From contig NW_005199626.1 of NCBI RefSeq assembly GCF_000372725.1, positions 18,652 through 82,651 of the forward strand: DNA of 64,000 nt, given 5' to 3'. The position numbers were made by a program, and so were the translations under genes. The notes under the pieces are model-generated. The model saw nothing but the letters and a program-made list of their open reading frames with translations. It did no database searches and had not been told where the DNA came from. Shown here one piece after another: positions 39,129 to 51,100 of the stretch (positions are counted from its first letter, which is position 1; each line of letters starts with the position of its first letter). This DNA is from Emiliania huxleyi CCMP1516 (taxonomy: Eukaryota > Haptophyta > Isochrysidales > Noelaerhabdaceae).

Positions 39129-42100
39129 CTACGGCTGCTCTAGTTGCTGCCGCTCGGCGGGGCGCCGCCGCACGAGGCGCGCCACCGCCATGTGGCGGCG
39201 GAGGAGCTGCCACTGCCGCCGGAGCGGCCCCGCGTCGCACGGCACCGCTCCCATGCTGCACAGCACGAGGCGCAAGCTCACCGTGCGGTGCTCCGGAGCC
39301 GGGAAGAGCGGCACCGCCACCGTGTCGAAGAGCTTGTACGGCGGCTGCAGCAGCACCTGCGGCGTCTGCTGGAAAAAGTTGCGGAACGGAACGCCGCCGA
39401 AGCTAGGGTCCTGCTCGTGGACCATGGCGATGGCGATGCGCCGATCCATCGCCGCTTGCACGAGGCGCGCGACAACGCCGCCGTAGTCCAGAAAGGTCTT
39501 ATCGTTCAGGTAGAGCAGGAACACTACGTGCCCGGAGAGCGGGGCCGCGTTGGCTCCCTCGAGCGCCTCCTCCGCATCGCGGATCACGACCGCAGTAACC
39601 GCCTCGGCGCTGGCGGTAGAGCCGCGCCCCTCCCCCGCCGCCGTCTTGACCAGCTCCGACAAATCGAGGACGCCGACGTTGCCGCGGCACACGAGGATGG
39701 TGACGGGGCCGCTGAAGGCAACGGGGCCCGCCTGGCCGGGTACCATCACGCCGTCGGCGAGCTCGGCCGGGCGGCTCGCGTAGAAAGGAGAGTGCAGCAG
39801 CATCCGCAGCGCGACAGCCTTGAGCGACTCGAGCTGAAAGGCGTTCACCCGCACCCACACGATCGGCGCCGCCTCCTCAAACACGCGCGCGAGCATCTCG
39901 CCTGGCCCGCTGTAGTTAGGGTAGGCAGCAGGGGCGGCCTCGACGCAGTTTTCGCGGCACTCGGCCTTCAGCGCCTCGATCGAGGCGCCGCCCTTTGCCA
40001 CGTCGGCCTCGAAGATGGGGATGAAGGGCCGATTTGAGGCGAGCGCCGCGTACAGCTCGCGGCGGCAGTTGAAGCTCCTGAAGTATCCGGCGCTGAGGAA
40101 GACGAGAAAGGTCATTGCATCGGCTACTGCCTCCTCCAGCCTTCCCACGTCGTCGAGATTGTCGACGTCGAGCCAGATCCGGACGCCGGGGAGGAGAAGT
40201 TGGAGTCGCCGCACGACGGTGTGCGTCTGGTCTTGGCCGGTCCCCCAGCAGTGCGAGATGAAGCCGTGGAAGTGGCACTCGGGGGACAGCTCGAGGACAG
40301 GGGGGCGGCCGGAGGAGGTGAGGCGTACGGTGGGCATGCGGACGGCGCTGACGGTCTTGAAGAGGACGACGAGCAGCGATGCGATGAGCATTGCGACGGT
40401 GAGCACGACGACAAACTCGCTCGCGCCGCGCGCGCTCTCGAAGCCGACGAGGGTCTTGCACATGTCATCGGCGCTCTCGCACAGCTGAATCACGGTGCCG
40501 GAGATGAAGCAGCAAGCGAGCAGCAGGTTGGCGGTGCACGCGAGGTAGAGGTCGTCGTCACGCTTGAAGGGCCGGGAGAGGGCGAGGACGGCGAGGTAGA
40601 GGGCCGAGAGGAGAGAGGCGACGACGAGGCGGAGGAGCTTGCTCGAGCCGTCATCAGTCTGGATGAAGAGCACCAGCGAAGCGAGGAAGAGCTTGCGGCC
40701 CAGATCGACGACCTCCCAGAAGAGCAAGCGCGGGTCGTAGTCGCGCCAGAGGAAGCGGCAGGCTCGGGCGAGGGGGCCAATACGCTGCGCTCGCACCGCG
40801 GGGCGAATCCAGAGCAGGAGCGCGAGGAAGGCTAGCGGGACGAGCACCGGCCAGAGTGCGAAGAAGGCCCAGAAATACGCGTCGAGGCCGCGAAATTCGT
40901 CGTCGTCGGGGCTACACAGCACGTCGAGGTCGGCCACGAGGTAGCTGCGCCTCTCCCCGGTGAAGGCGTTGATGTCAAACGACTCGCACTGCTTCGCCTT
41001 GAAGATGGAGCGAGAGACGGAGGGCAACACGAGGTAGGCGACGAGGATGGCCCAGTAGAGCAGGTGGCGCAGCGTCGCGCGGACAAATTCGCGACGGAGG
41101 CTGTCGGCGCGACCAGACAGAAGCCACTCCGCGAGTGCGTAGCAGGCGATGGCGGCGCCTCCGAGCATGATAGAAGCGATCGGCCACAGACCGGCAACCA
41201 GGAGCCGCTCAGCCATCGAGCCGATGCACGCGTCCGGGTAGGTGAGGCCGAGCAGATCAAAGCTGATCGCGTCGATGAAGTCGGTCCAGCGCGTAAAGTC
41301 CTCGTGCAAGCGGATGCCGTAGACGGGGCCGAGCGTCGCGGCGACCTGGTAGAAGCTGACCAGGATCTTGAACTTGGGCTGGAAGCCAACCTAAGCCAAG
41401 ACACGGTAGTGTGGTTTGATTGCGGGTGTGTGTGCGTCTGCAAAGGGGCGTGTGAACCTGCGACTCGCAGATGTCAAGACGTGCTCTGAGGCGGCCCCAC
41501 GCCTCGGCGCGGGCGAGGACGCGGTACAAGACGAGCCCTGTCCCCGCGAGAACGACGACGACCCCCGCCAGGATGCCGAACCGCCCCGTTGTCGGGCAGT
41601 CGACGCAGCCTCGCTCCGCGCGGCTGAAGTACTGCTCGTCGCTCACGCACCACTCGCAGAGCGGGCCGGTGTGGCCGAGATCGCAGCCTGGGCCGGCGCC
41701 GCCAGACGCCGCGAGACGGCGGCGGGAGGTCTCCGTCGCGCCGCCCGAGCCGCTGCAGTGGTCGGAGGCGTCGCACTTGTGAATCTCGGTGGTGAGGGGC
41801 GAGGTGCGCCAGTAGTCGCGCCGGACGCCGAGGGTCTCGAGAGCGGTATTAGTCGCGCAGTTGGCGTTCGGCGGGCACGCTTTACAGTGCTCGGTCGGGA
41901 AGCGGAAGATGTCATCCGGAAGGGCGCTCGCGTCCTGCAGGTAGAAGCCCTCCTTGCAGATGGAGCAGGTGACGTCGCCTCTCTTGGAGCTGGTAGGGTA
42001 AGGGCAGGGCGTACACTGCGACAGGCCCTCGCTCGCCGCGTAGGTGCCCGCCTCGCACTCCTCGCACTCGATGGTGGAGGCTGCGAAGCGTCCGATCGGG

Positions 42101-45100
42101 CACAGCTCGCAAGCAGACATGTTGGCCGAAGGGGCGATGCTGCCTGGAGCGCAAGGCGCTGGCTGCGCGGCGCCGCCGGCGCAGAAGCTGCCAGGCGCGC
42201 AACCGACGCAATCGTCGAGGCTCTCCAGCGTGGTGAACGCCTTCCCGTTGTAGAAACCGGCGGGGCAGCTCGCGGGCAGCTGAGCGCTGCTTCCCCTCGG
42301 ACAGAACGTACCCGGCGCGCACTCGAGGCAGCCCGCGGCTCCGGAGTCCGGCTGGTACGTCCCGAGGCCGCAGACGGTGCACTGGCCCTGAGCAGGCTTG
42401 GCTGCGGTTCCTGGAGAGCACTCGGAGGGCGCGGCGCCACCTCCCGCGCACGACGAGCCGGCGGGGCACTCGAGGCACTCAGGGTCGCCGCTCCGGTCGG
42501 TCAGCCTCGCGTACGTGCCCGCCTCGCACTGCGCGTCCAGCTCGCGCGACGACCCCACCGGGCAAAACTTGCCAGCAGCGCAGCGGACGCAGGCGGCGGC
42601 GGCGGGCTGGTCCTGGTAGTAGCCCTGGGCACACAGCTCGCACGCCTCGCTGCGCGCCTCGGCGGCAGCGCTTCCCATGGCACACGGCGTCTGCTGCGTC
42701 GAGCCGGTGGTGGCGAAGTGGCCCGGCAAGGCGGCGGTGCACTCGCTCGCGTCGGTGAGGTTGGTGGCGCTCGAGTAGCTGCCTGCAACGCACGGCAGCG
42801 CCGCCGCCGCGCCAACAGCGCAGTAGCTGCCCGCCTCGCACGGCTCGCACGCCGTCTTGCCTTCCTCGTCCTGGTACGTGCCGCCGGCGCAGGGCGTGCA
42901 CGCGCCCTGCCCGTACGCGTCCGTGTACGACCCCTTGGCGCACGCCGTCTGCTGCGTGGAGCCGGTGGTGGCGAAGTGGCCCGGCGAGGCGCCGGTGCAC
43001 TCGCCCGCGGCGGTGAGGTTGGTGGCGGTCGAGTAGCTGCCCGCAACGCACGGCAGCGGCGCCGACGCGCCCTCGGCGCAGTAGCTGCCCTCCACGCACG
43101 GAAGGCAGCTCGTCGCGTTCGACTCGCCCTGGTACGTCCCGCCCGCACAGCTGGCGCACTTGGAGAGGCCGGCCGTGGCGGCGAAAGAGCCCGGCGAGCA
43201 CTCGGACGGCGGCGCCGCCCCGCCGCCGCACGACGAGCCGGCGGGGCAGTCGAGGCACTCGGGGTCGCCGCTCCGGTCGGTCAGCCTGGCGTACGTGCCC
43301 GCCTCGCACTGCGCGTCCAGCTCGCGCGACGACCCCACCGGGCAAAACTTGCCAGCAGCGCAGCGGACGCAGGCGGCGGCGGCGGGCTGGTCCTGGTAGT
43401 ACCCCTTGGCGCACAGCTCGCACGCGTCGTTGCGGGTGCCGTTGGCGAAGCTGCCCACGCGGCACGCCGTCTGCTCGGTGGAGCCGGTGGTGGCGAAGTG
43501 GCCCGGCGTGGCGTCGGTGCACTCGCTCGCGTCGGTCAGATTGGTGGCGCTCGAGTAGCTGCCAGCCTCGCACGGCAGCGCCGCCGCCGCGCCAACAGCG
43601 CAGTAGCTTCCCGCCTCGCACGGCTCGCACGCCGTCTTGCCTTCCTCGTCCTGGTACGTGCCGCCGGCGCAGGGCGTGCACGCGCCCTGCCCGTACGCGT
43701 CCGTGTACGACCCCTTGGCGCACGCCGTCTGCTGCGTGGAGCCGGTGGTGGCGAAGTGGCCCGGCGAGGCGCCGGTGCACTCGCCCGCGGCGGTGAGGTT
43801 GGTGGCGGTCGAGTAGCTGCCCGCAACGCACGGCAGCGGCGCCGACGCGCCCTCGGCGCAGTAGCTGCCCTCCACGCACGGAAGGCAGCTCGTCGCGTTC
43901 GACTCGCCCTGGTACGTCCCGCCCGCACAGCTGGCGCACTTGGAGAGGCCGGCCGTGGCGGCGAAAGAGCCCGGCGAGCACTCGGAGGGCGGCGCCGCCC
44001 CGCCGCCGCACGACGAGCCGGCGGGGCAGTCGAGGCACTCGGGGTCGCCGCTCCGGTCGGTCAGCCTGGCGTACGTGCCCGCCTCGCACTGCGCGTCCAG
44101 CTCGCGCGACGACCCCACCGGGCAAAACTTGCCAGCAGCGCAGCGGACGCAGGCGGCGGCGGCGGGCTGGTCCTGGTAGTACCCCTCGGGGCACAGCTCG
44201 CACGCCTCGCTGCGCGCCTCGGCGGCAGCGCTTCCCATGGCACACGGCGTCTGCTGCGTCGAGCCGGTGGTGGCGAAGTGGCCCGGCAAGGCGGCGGTGC
44301 ACTCGCTCGCGTCGGTGAGGTTGGTGGCGCTCGAGTAGCTGCCTGCAACGCACGGCAGCGCCGCCGCCGCGCCAACAGCGCAGTAGCTGCCCGCCTCGCA
44401 CGGCTCGCACGCCGTCTTGCCTTCCTCGTCCTGGTACGTGCCGCCGGCGCAGGGCGTGCACGCGCCCTGCCCGTACGCGTCCGTGTACGACCCCTTGGCG
44501 CACGCCGTCTGCTGCGTGGAGCCGGTGGTGGCGAAGTGGCCCGGCGAGGCGTCGGTGCACTCGCCCGCGGCGGTGAGGTTGGTGGCGCTCGAGTAGCTGC
44601 CCGCAACGCACGGCAGCGGCGCCGACGCGCCCTCGGCGCAGTAGCTGCCCTCCACGCACGGAAGGCAGCTCGTCGCGTTCGACTCGCCCTGGTACGTCCC
44701 GCCCGCACAGCTGGCGCACTTGGAGAGGCCGGCCGTGGCGGCGAAAGAGCCCGGCGAGCACTCGGAGGGCGGCGCCGCCCCGCCGCCGCACGACGAGCCG
44801 GCGGGGCAGTCGAGGCACTCGGGGTCGCCGCTCCGGTCGGTCAGCCTCGCGTACGTGCCCGCCTCGCACTGCGCGTCCAGCTCGCGCGACGACCCCACCG
44901 GGCAAAACTTGCCAGCAGCGCAGCGGACGCAGGCGGCGGCGGCGGGCTGGTCCTGGTAGTACCCCTCGGGGCACAGCTCGCACGCGTCGTTGCGGGTGCC
45001 GTTGGCGAAGCTGCCCTCGCGGCACGCCGTCTGCTCGGTGGAGCCGGTGGTGGCGAAGTGGCCCGGCGTGGCGTCGGTGCACTCGCTCGCGTCGGTGAGA

Positions 45101-48100
45101 TTGGTGGCGCTCGAGTAGCTGCCAGCCTCGCACGGCAGCGCCGCCGCCGCGCCAACAGCGCAGTAGCTGCCCGCCTCGCACGGCTCGCACGCCGTCTTGC
45201 CTTCCTCGTCCTGGTACGTGCCGCCGGCGCAGGGCGTGCACGCGCCCTGCCCGTACGCGTCCGTGTACGACCCCTTGGCGCACGCCGTCTGCTGCGTGGA
45301 GCCGGTGGTGGCGAAGTGGCCCGGCGAGGCGTCGGTGCACTCGCCCGCGGCGGTGAGGTTGGTGGCGGTCGAGTAGCTGCCCGCAACGCACGGCAGCGGC
45401 GCCGACGCGCCCTCGGCGCAGTAGCTGCCCTCCACGCACGGAAGGCAGCTCGTCGCGTTCGACTCGCCCTGGTACGTCCCGCCCGCACAGCTGGCGCACT
45501 CGGAGAGGCCGGCCGTGGCGGCGAAAGAGCCCGGCGAGCACTCGGAGGGCGGCGCCGCCCCGCCGCCGCACGACGAGCCGGCGGGGCAGTCGAGGCACTC
45601 GGGGTCGCCGCTCCGGTCGGTCAGCCTCGCGTACGTGCCCGCCTCGCACTGCGCGTCCAGCTCGCGCGACGACCCCACCGGGCAAAACTTGCCAGCAGCG
45701 CAGCGGACGCAGGCGGCGGCGGCGGGCTGGTCCTGGTAGTACCCCTCGGGGCACAGCTCGCACGCGTCGTTGCGGGTGCCGTTGGCGAAGCTGCCCTCAC
45801 GGCACGCCGTCTGCTCGGTGGAGCCGGTGGTGGCGAAGTGGCCCGGCGTGGCGTCGGTGCACTCGCTCGCGTCGGTGAGGTTGGTGGCGGTCGAGTAGCT
45901 GCCAGCCTCGCACGGCAGCGCCGCCGCCGCGCCAACAGCGCAGTGGCTTCCCGCCTCGCACGGCTCGCACGCCGTCTTGCCTTCCTCGTCCTGGTACGTG
46001 CCGCCGGCGCAGGGCGTGCACGCGCCCTGCCCGTACGCGTCCGTGTACGACCCCTTGGCGCACGCCGTCTGCTGCGTGGAGCCGGTGGTGGCGAAGTGGC
46101 CCGGCGAGGCGTCGGTGCACTCGCCCGCGGCGGTGAGGTTGGTGGCGGTCGAGTAGCTGCCCGCAACGCACGGCAGCGGCGCCGACGCGCCCTCGGCGCA
46201 GTAGCTGCCCTCCACGCACGGAAGGCAGCTCGTCGCGTTCGACTCGCCCTGGTACGTCCCGCCCGCACAGCTGGCGCACTCGGAGAGGCCGGCCGTGGCG
46301 GCGAAAGAGCCCGGCGAGCACTCGGAGGGCGGCGCCGACCCGCCGCCGCACGACGAGCCGGCGGGGCAGTCGAGGCACTCGGGGTCGCCGCTCCGGTCGG
46401 TCAGCCTGGCGTACGTGCCCGCCTCGCACTGCGCGTCCAGCTCGCGCGACGACCCCACCGGGCAAAACTTGCCAGCAGCGCAGCGGACGCAGGCGGCGGC
46501 GGCGGGCTGGTCCTGGTAGTACCCCTCGGGGCACAGCTCGCACGCGTCGTTGCGGGTGCCGTTGGCGAAGCTGCCCTCGCGGCACGCCGTCTGCTCGGTG
46601 GAGCCGGTGGTGGCGAAGTGGCCCGGCGTGGCGTCGGTGCACTCGCTCGCGTCGGTGAGGTTGGTGGCGCTCGAGTAGCTGCCAGCCTCGCACGGCAGCG
46701 CCGCCGCCGAGCCAACAGCGCAGTGGCTTCCCGCCTCGCACGGCTCGCACGCCGTCTTGCCTTCCTCGTCCTGGTACGTGCCGCCGGCGCAGGGCGTGCA
46801 CGCGCCCTGCCCGTACGCGTCCGTGTACGACCCCTTGGCGCACGCCGTCTGCTGCGTGGAGCCGGTGGTGGCGAAGTGGCCCGGCGAGGCGTCGGTGCAC
46901 TCGCCCGCGTCGGTGAGGTTGGTGGCGGTCGAGTAGCTGCCCGCAACGCACGGCAGCGGCGCCGACGCGCCCTCGGCGCAGTAGCTGCCCTCCACGCACG
47001 GAAGGCAGCTCGTCGCGTTCGACTCGCGCTGGTACGTCCCGCCCGCACAGCTGGCGCACTCGGAGAGGCCGGCCGTGGCGGCGAAAGAGCCCGGCGAGCA
47101 TTCGGAGGGCGGCGCCGACCCGCCGCCGCACGACGAGCCGGCGGGGCAGTCGAGGCACTCGGGGTCGCCGCTCCGGTCAGTCAGCCTGGCGTACGTGCCC
47201 GCCTCGCACTGCGCGTCCAGCTCGCGCGACGACCCCACCGGGCAAAACTTGCCAGCAGCGCAGCGGACGCAGGCGGCGGCGGCGGGCTGGTCCTGGTAGT
47301 ACCCCTCGGGGCACAGCTCGCACGCGTCGTTGCGGGTGCCGTTGGCGAAGCTGCCCACGCGGCACGCCGTCTGCTCGGTGGAGCCGGTGGTGGCGAAGTG
47401 GCCCGGCGTGGCGTCGGTGCACTCGCTCGCGGCGGTGAGGTTGGTGGCGCTCGAGTAGCTGCCAGCCTCGCACGGCAGCGCTGCCGCCGCGCCAACAGCG
47501 CAGTGGCTTCCCGCCTCGCACGGCTCGCACGCCGTCTTGCCTTCCTCGTCCTGGTACGTGCCGCCGGCGCAGGGCGTGCACGCGCCCTGCCCGTACGCGT
47601 CCGTGTACGACCCCTTGGCGCACGCCGTCTGCTGCGTGGAGCCGGTGGTGGCGAAGTGGCCCGGCGAGGCGTCGGTGCACTCGCCCGCGGCGGTGAGGTT
47701 GGTGGCGGTCGAGTAGCTGCCAGCCTCGCACGGCAGCGGCGCCGACGCGCCCTCGGCGCAGTAGCTGCCCTCCACGCACGGAAGGCAGCTCGTCGCGTTC
47801 GACTCGCCCTGGTACGTCCCGCCCGCACAGCTGGCGCACTCGGAGAGGCCGGCCGTGGCGGCGAAAGAGCCCGGCGAGCACTCGGAGGGCGGCGCCGCCC
47901 CGCCGCCGCACGACGAGCCGGCGGGGCAGTCGAGGCACTCGGGGTCGCCGCTCCGGTCGGTCAGCCTCGCGTACGTGCCCGCCTCGCACTGCGCGTCCAG
48001 CTCGCGCGACGACCCCACCGGGCAAAACTTGCCAGCAGCGCAGCGGACGCAGGCGGCGGCGGCGGGCTGGTCCTGGTAGTACCCCTCGGGGCACAGCTCG

Positions 48101-51100
48101 CACGCGTCGTTGCGGGTGCCGTTGGCGAAGCTGCCCTCGCGGCACGCCGTCTGCTCGGTGGAGCCGGTGGTGGCGAAGTGGCCCGGCGTGGCGTCGGTGC
48201 ACTCGCTCGCGTCGGTGAGGTTGGTGGCGCTCGAGTAGCTGCCAGCCTCGCACGGCAGCGCTGCCGCCGCGCCAACAGCGCAGTGGCTTCCCGCCTCGCA
48301 CGGCTCGCACGCCGTCTTGCCTTCCTCGTCCTGGTACGTGCCGCCGGCGCAGGGCGTGCACGCGCCCTGCCCGTACGCGTCCGTGTACGACCCCTTGGCG
48401 CACGCCGTCTGCTGCGTGGAGCCGGTGGTGGCGAAGTGGCCCGGCGAGGCGTCGGTGCACTCGCCCGCGGCGGTGAGGTTGGTGGCGGTCGAGTAGCTGC
48501 CCGCAACGCACGGCAGCGGCGCCGACGCGCCCTCGGCGCAGTAGCTGCCCTCCACGCACGGAAGGCAGCTCGTCGCGTTCGACTCGCCCTGGTACGTCCC
48601 GCCCGCACAGCTGGCGCACTCGGAGAGGCCGGCCGTGGCGGCGAAAGAGCCCGGCGAGCACTCGGAGGGCGGCGCCGCCCCGCCGCCGCACGACGAGCCG
48701 GCGGGGCAGTCGAGGCACTCGGGGTCGCCGCTCCGGTCGGTCAGCCTCGCGTACGTGCCCGCCTCGCACTGCGCGTCCAGCTCGCGCGACGACCCCACCG
48801 GGCAAAACTTGCCAGCAGCGCAGCGGACGCAGGCGGCGGCGGCGGGCTGGTCCTGGTAGTACCCCTCGGGGCACAGCTCGCACGCGTCGTTGCGGGTGCC
48901 GTTGGCGAAGCTGCCCACGCGGCACGCCGTCTGCTCGGTGGAGCCGGTGGTGGCGAAGTGGCCCGGCGTGGCGTCGGTGCACTCGCTCGCGGCGGTGAGG
49001 TTGGTGGCGGTCGAGTAGCTGCCAGCCTCGCACGGCAGCGCCGCCGCCGCGCCAACAGCGCAGTAGCTTCCCGCCTCGCACGGCTCGCACGCCGTCTTGC
49101 CTTCCTCGTCCTGGTACGTGCCGCCGGCGCAGGGCGTGCACGCGCCCTGCCCGTACGCGTCCGTGTACGACCCCTTGGCGCACGCCGTCTGCTGCGTGGA
49201 GCCGGTGGTGGCGAAGTGGCCCGGCGAGGCGTCGGTGCACTCGCCCGCGGCGGTGAGGTTGGTGGCGGTCGAGTAGCTGCCTGCAACGCACGGCAGCGGC
49301 GCCGACGCGCCCTCGGCGCAGTAGCTGCCCTCCACGCACGGAAGGCAGCTCGTCGCGTTCGACTCGCCCTGGTACGTCCCGCCCGCACAGCTGGCGCACT
49401 CGGAGAGGCCGGCCGTGGCGGCGAAAGAGCCCGGCGAGCACTCGGAGGGCGGCGCCGCCCCGCCGCCGCACGACGAGCCGGCGGGGCAGTCGAGGCACTC
49501 GGGGTTGCCGCTCCGGTCGGTCAGCCTCGCGTACGTGCCCGCCTCGCACTGCGCGTCCAGCTCGCGCGACGACCCCACCGGGCAAAACTTGCCAGCAGCG
49601 CAGCGGACGCAGGCGGCGGCGGCGGGCTGGTCCTGGTAGTACCCCTCGGGGCACAGCTCGCACGCGTCGTTGCGGGTGCCGTTGGCGAAGCTGCCCTCAC
49701 GGCACGCCGTCTGCTCGGTGGAGCCGGTGGTGGCGAAGTGGCCCGGCGAGGCGTCGGTGCACTCGCTCGCGTCGGTGAGGTTGGTGGCGCTCGAGTAGCT
49801 GCCAGCCTCGCACGGCAGCGCCGCCGCCGCGCCAACGGCGCAGTGGCTTCCCGCCTCGCACGGCTCGCACGCCGTCTTGCCTTCCTCGTCCTGGTACGTG
49901 CCGCCGGCGCAGGGCGTGCACGCGCCCTGCCCGTACGCGTCCGTGTACGACCCCTTGGCGCACGCCGTCTGCTGCGTGGAGCCGGTGGTGGCGAAGTGGC
50001 CCGGCGAGGCGTCGGTGCACTCGCCCGCGGCGGTGAGGTTGGTGGCGGTCGAGTAGCTGCCCGCAACGCACGGCAGCGGCGCCGACGCGCCCTCGGCGCA
50101 GTAGCTGCCCTCCACGCACGGAAGGCAGCTCGTCGCGTTCGACTCGCCCTGGTACGTCCCGCCCGCACAGCTGGCGCACTCGGAGAGGCCGGCCGTGGCG
50201 GCGAAAGAGCCCGGCGAGCACTCGGACGGCGGCGCCGCCCCGCCGCCGCACGACGAGCCGGCGGGGCAGTCGAGGCACTCGGGGTCGCCGCTCCGGTCGG
50301 TCAGCCTGGCGTACTTGCCCGCCTCGCACTGCGCGTCCAGCTCGCGCGACGACCCCACCGGGCAAAACTTGCCAGCAGCGCAGCGGACGCAGGCGGCGGC
50401 GGCGGGCTGGTCCTGGTAGTACCCCTCGGGGCACAGCTCGCACGCGTCGTTGCGGGTGCCGTTGGCGAAGCTGCCCTCGCGGCACGCCGTCTGCTCGGTG
50501 GAGCCGGTGGTGGCGAAGTGGCCCGGCGTGGCGTCGGTGCACTCGCTCGCGTCGGTGAGGTTGGTGGCGCTCGAGTAGCTGCCAGCCTCGCACGGCAGCG
50601 CCGCCGCCGCGCCAACGGCGCAGTGGCTTCCCGCCTCGCACGGCTCGCACGCCGTCTTGCCTTCCTCGTCCTGGTACGTGCCGCCGGCGCAGGGCGTGCA
50701 CGCGCCCTGCCCGTACGCGTTCGTGTACGACCCCTTGGCGCACGCCGTCTGCTGCGTGGAGCCGGTGGTGGCGAAGTGGCCCGGCGAGGCGTCGGTGCAC
50801 TCGCCCGCGGCGGTGAGGTTGGTGGCGGTCGAGTAGCTGCCCGCAACGCACGGCAGCGGCGCCGACGCGCCCTCGGCGCAGTAGCTGCCCTCCACGCACG
50901 GAAGGCAGCTCGTCGCGTTCGACTCGCCCTGGTACGTCCCGCCCGCACAGCTGGCGCACTCGGAGAGGCCGGCCGTGGCGGCGAAAGAGCCCGGCGAGCA
51001 CTCGGAGGGCGGCGCCGCCCCGCCGCCGCACGACGAGCCGGCGGGGCAGTCGAGGCACTCGGGGTCGCCGCTCCGGTCGGTCAGCCTGGCGTACTTGCCC

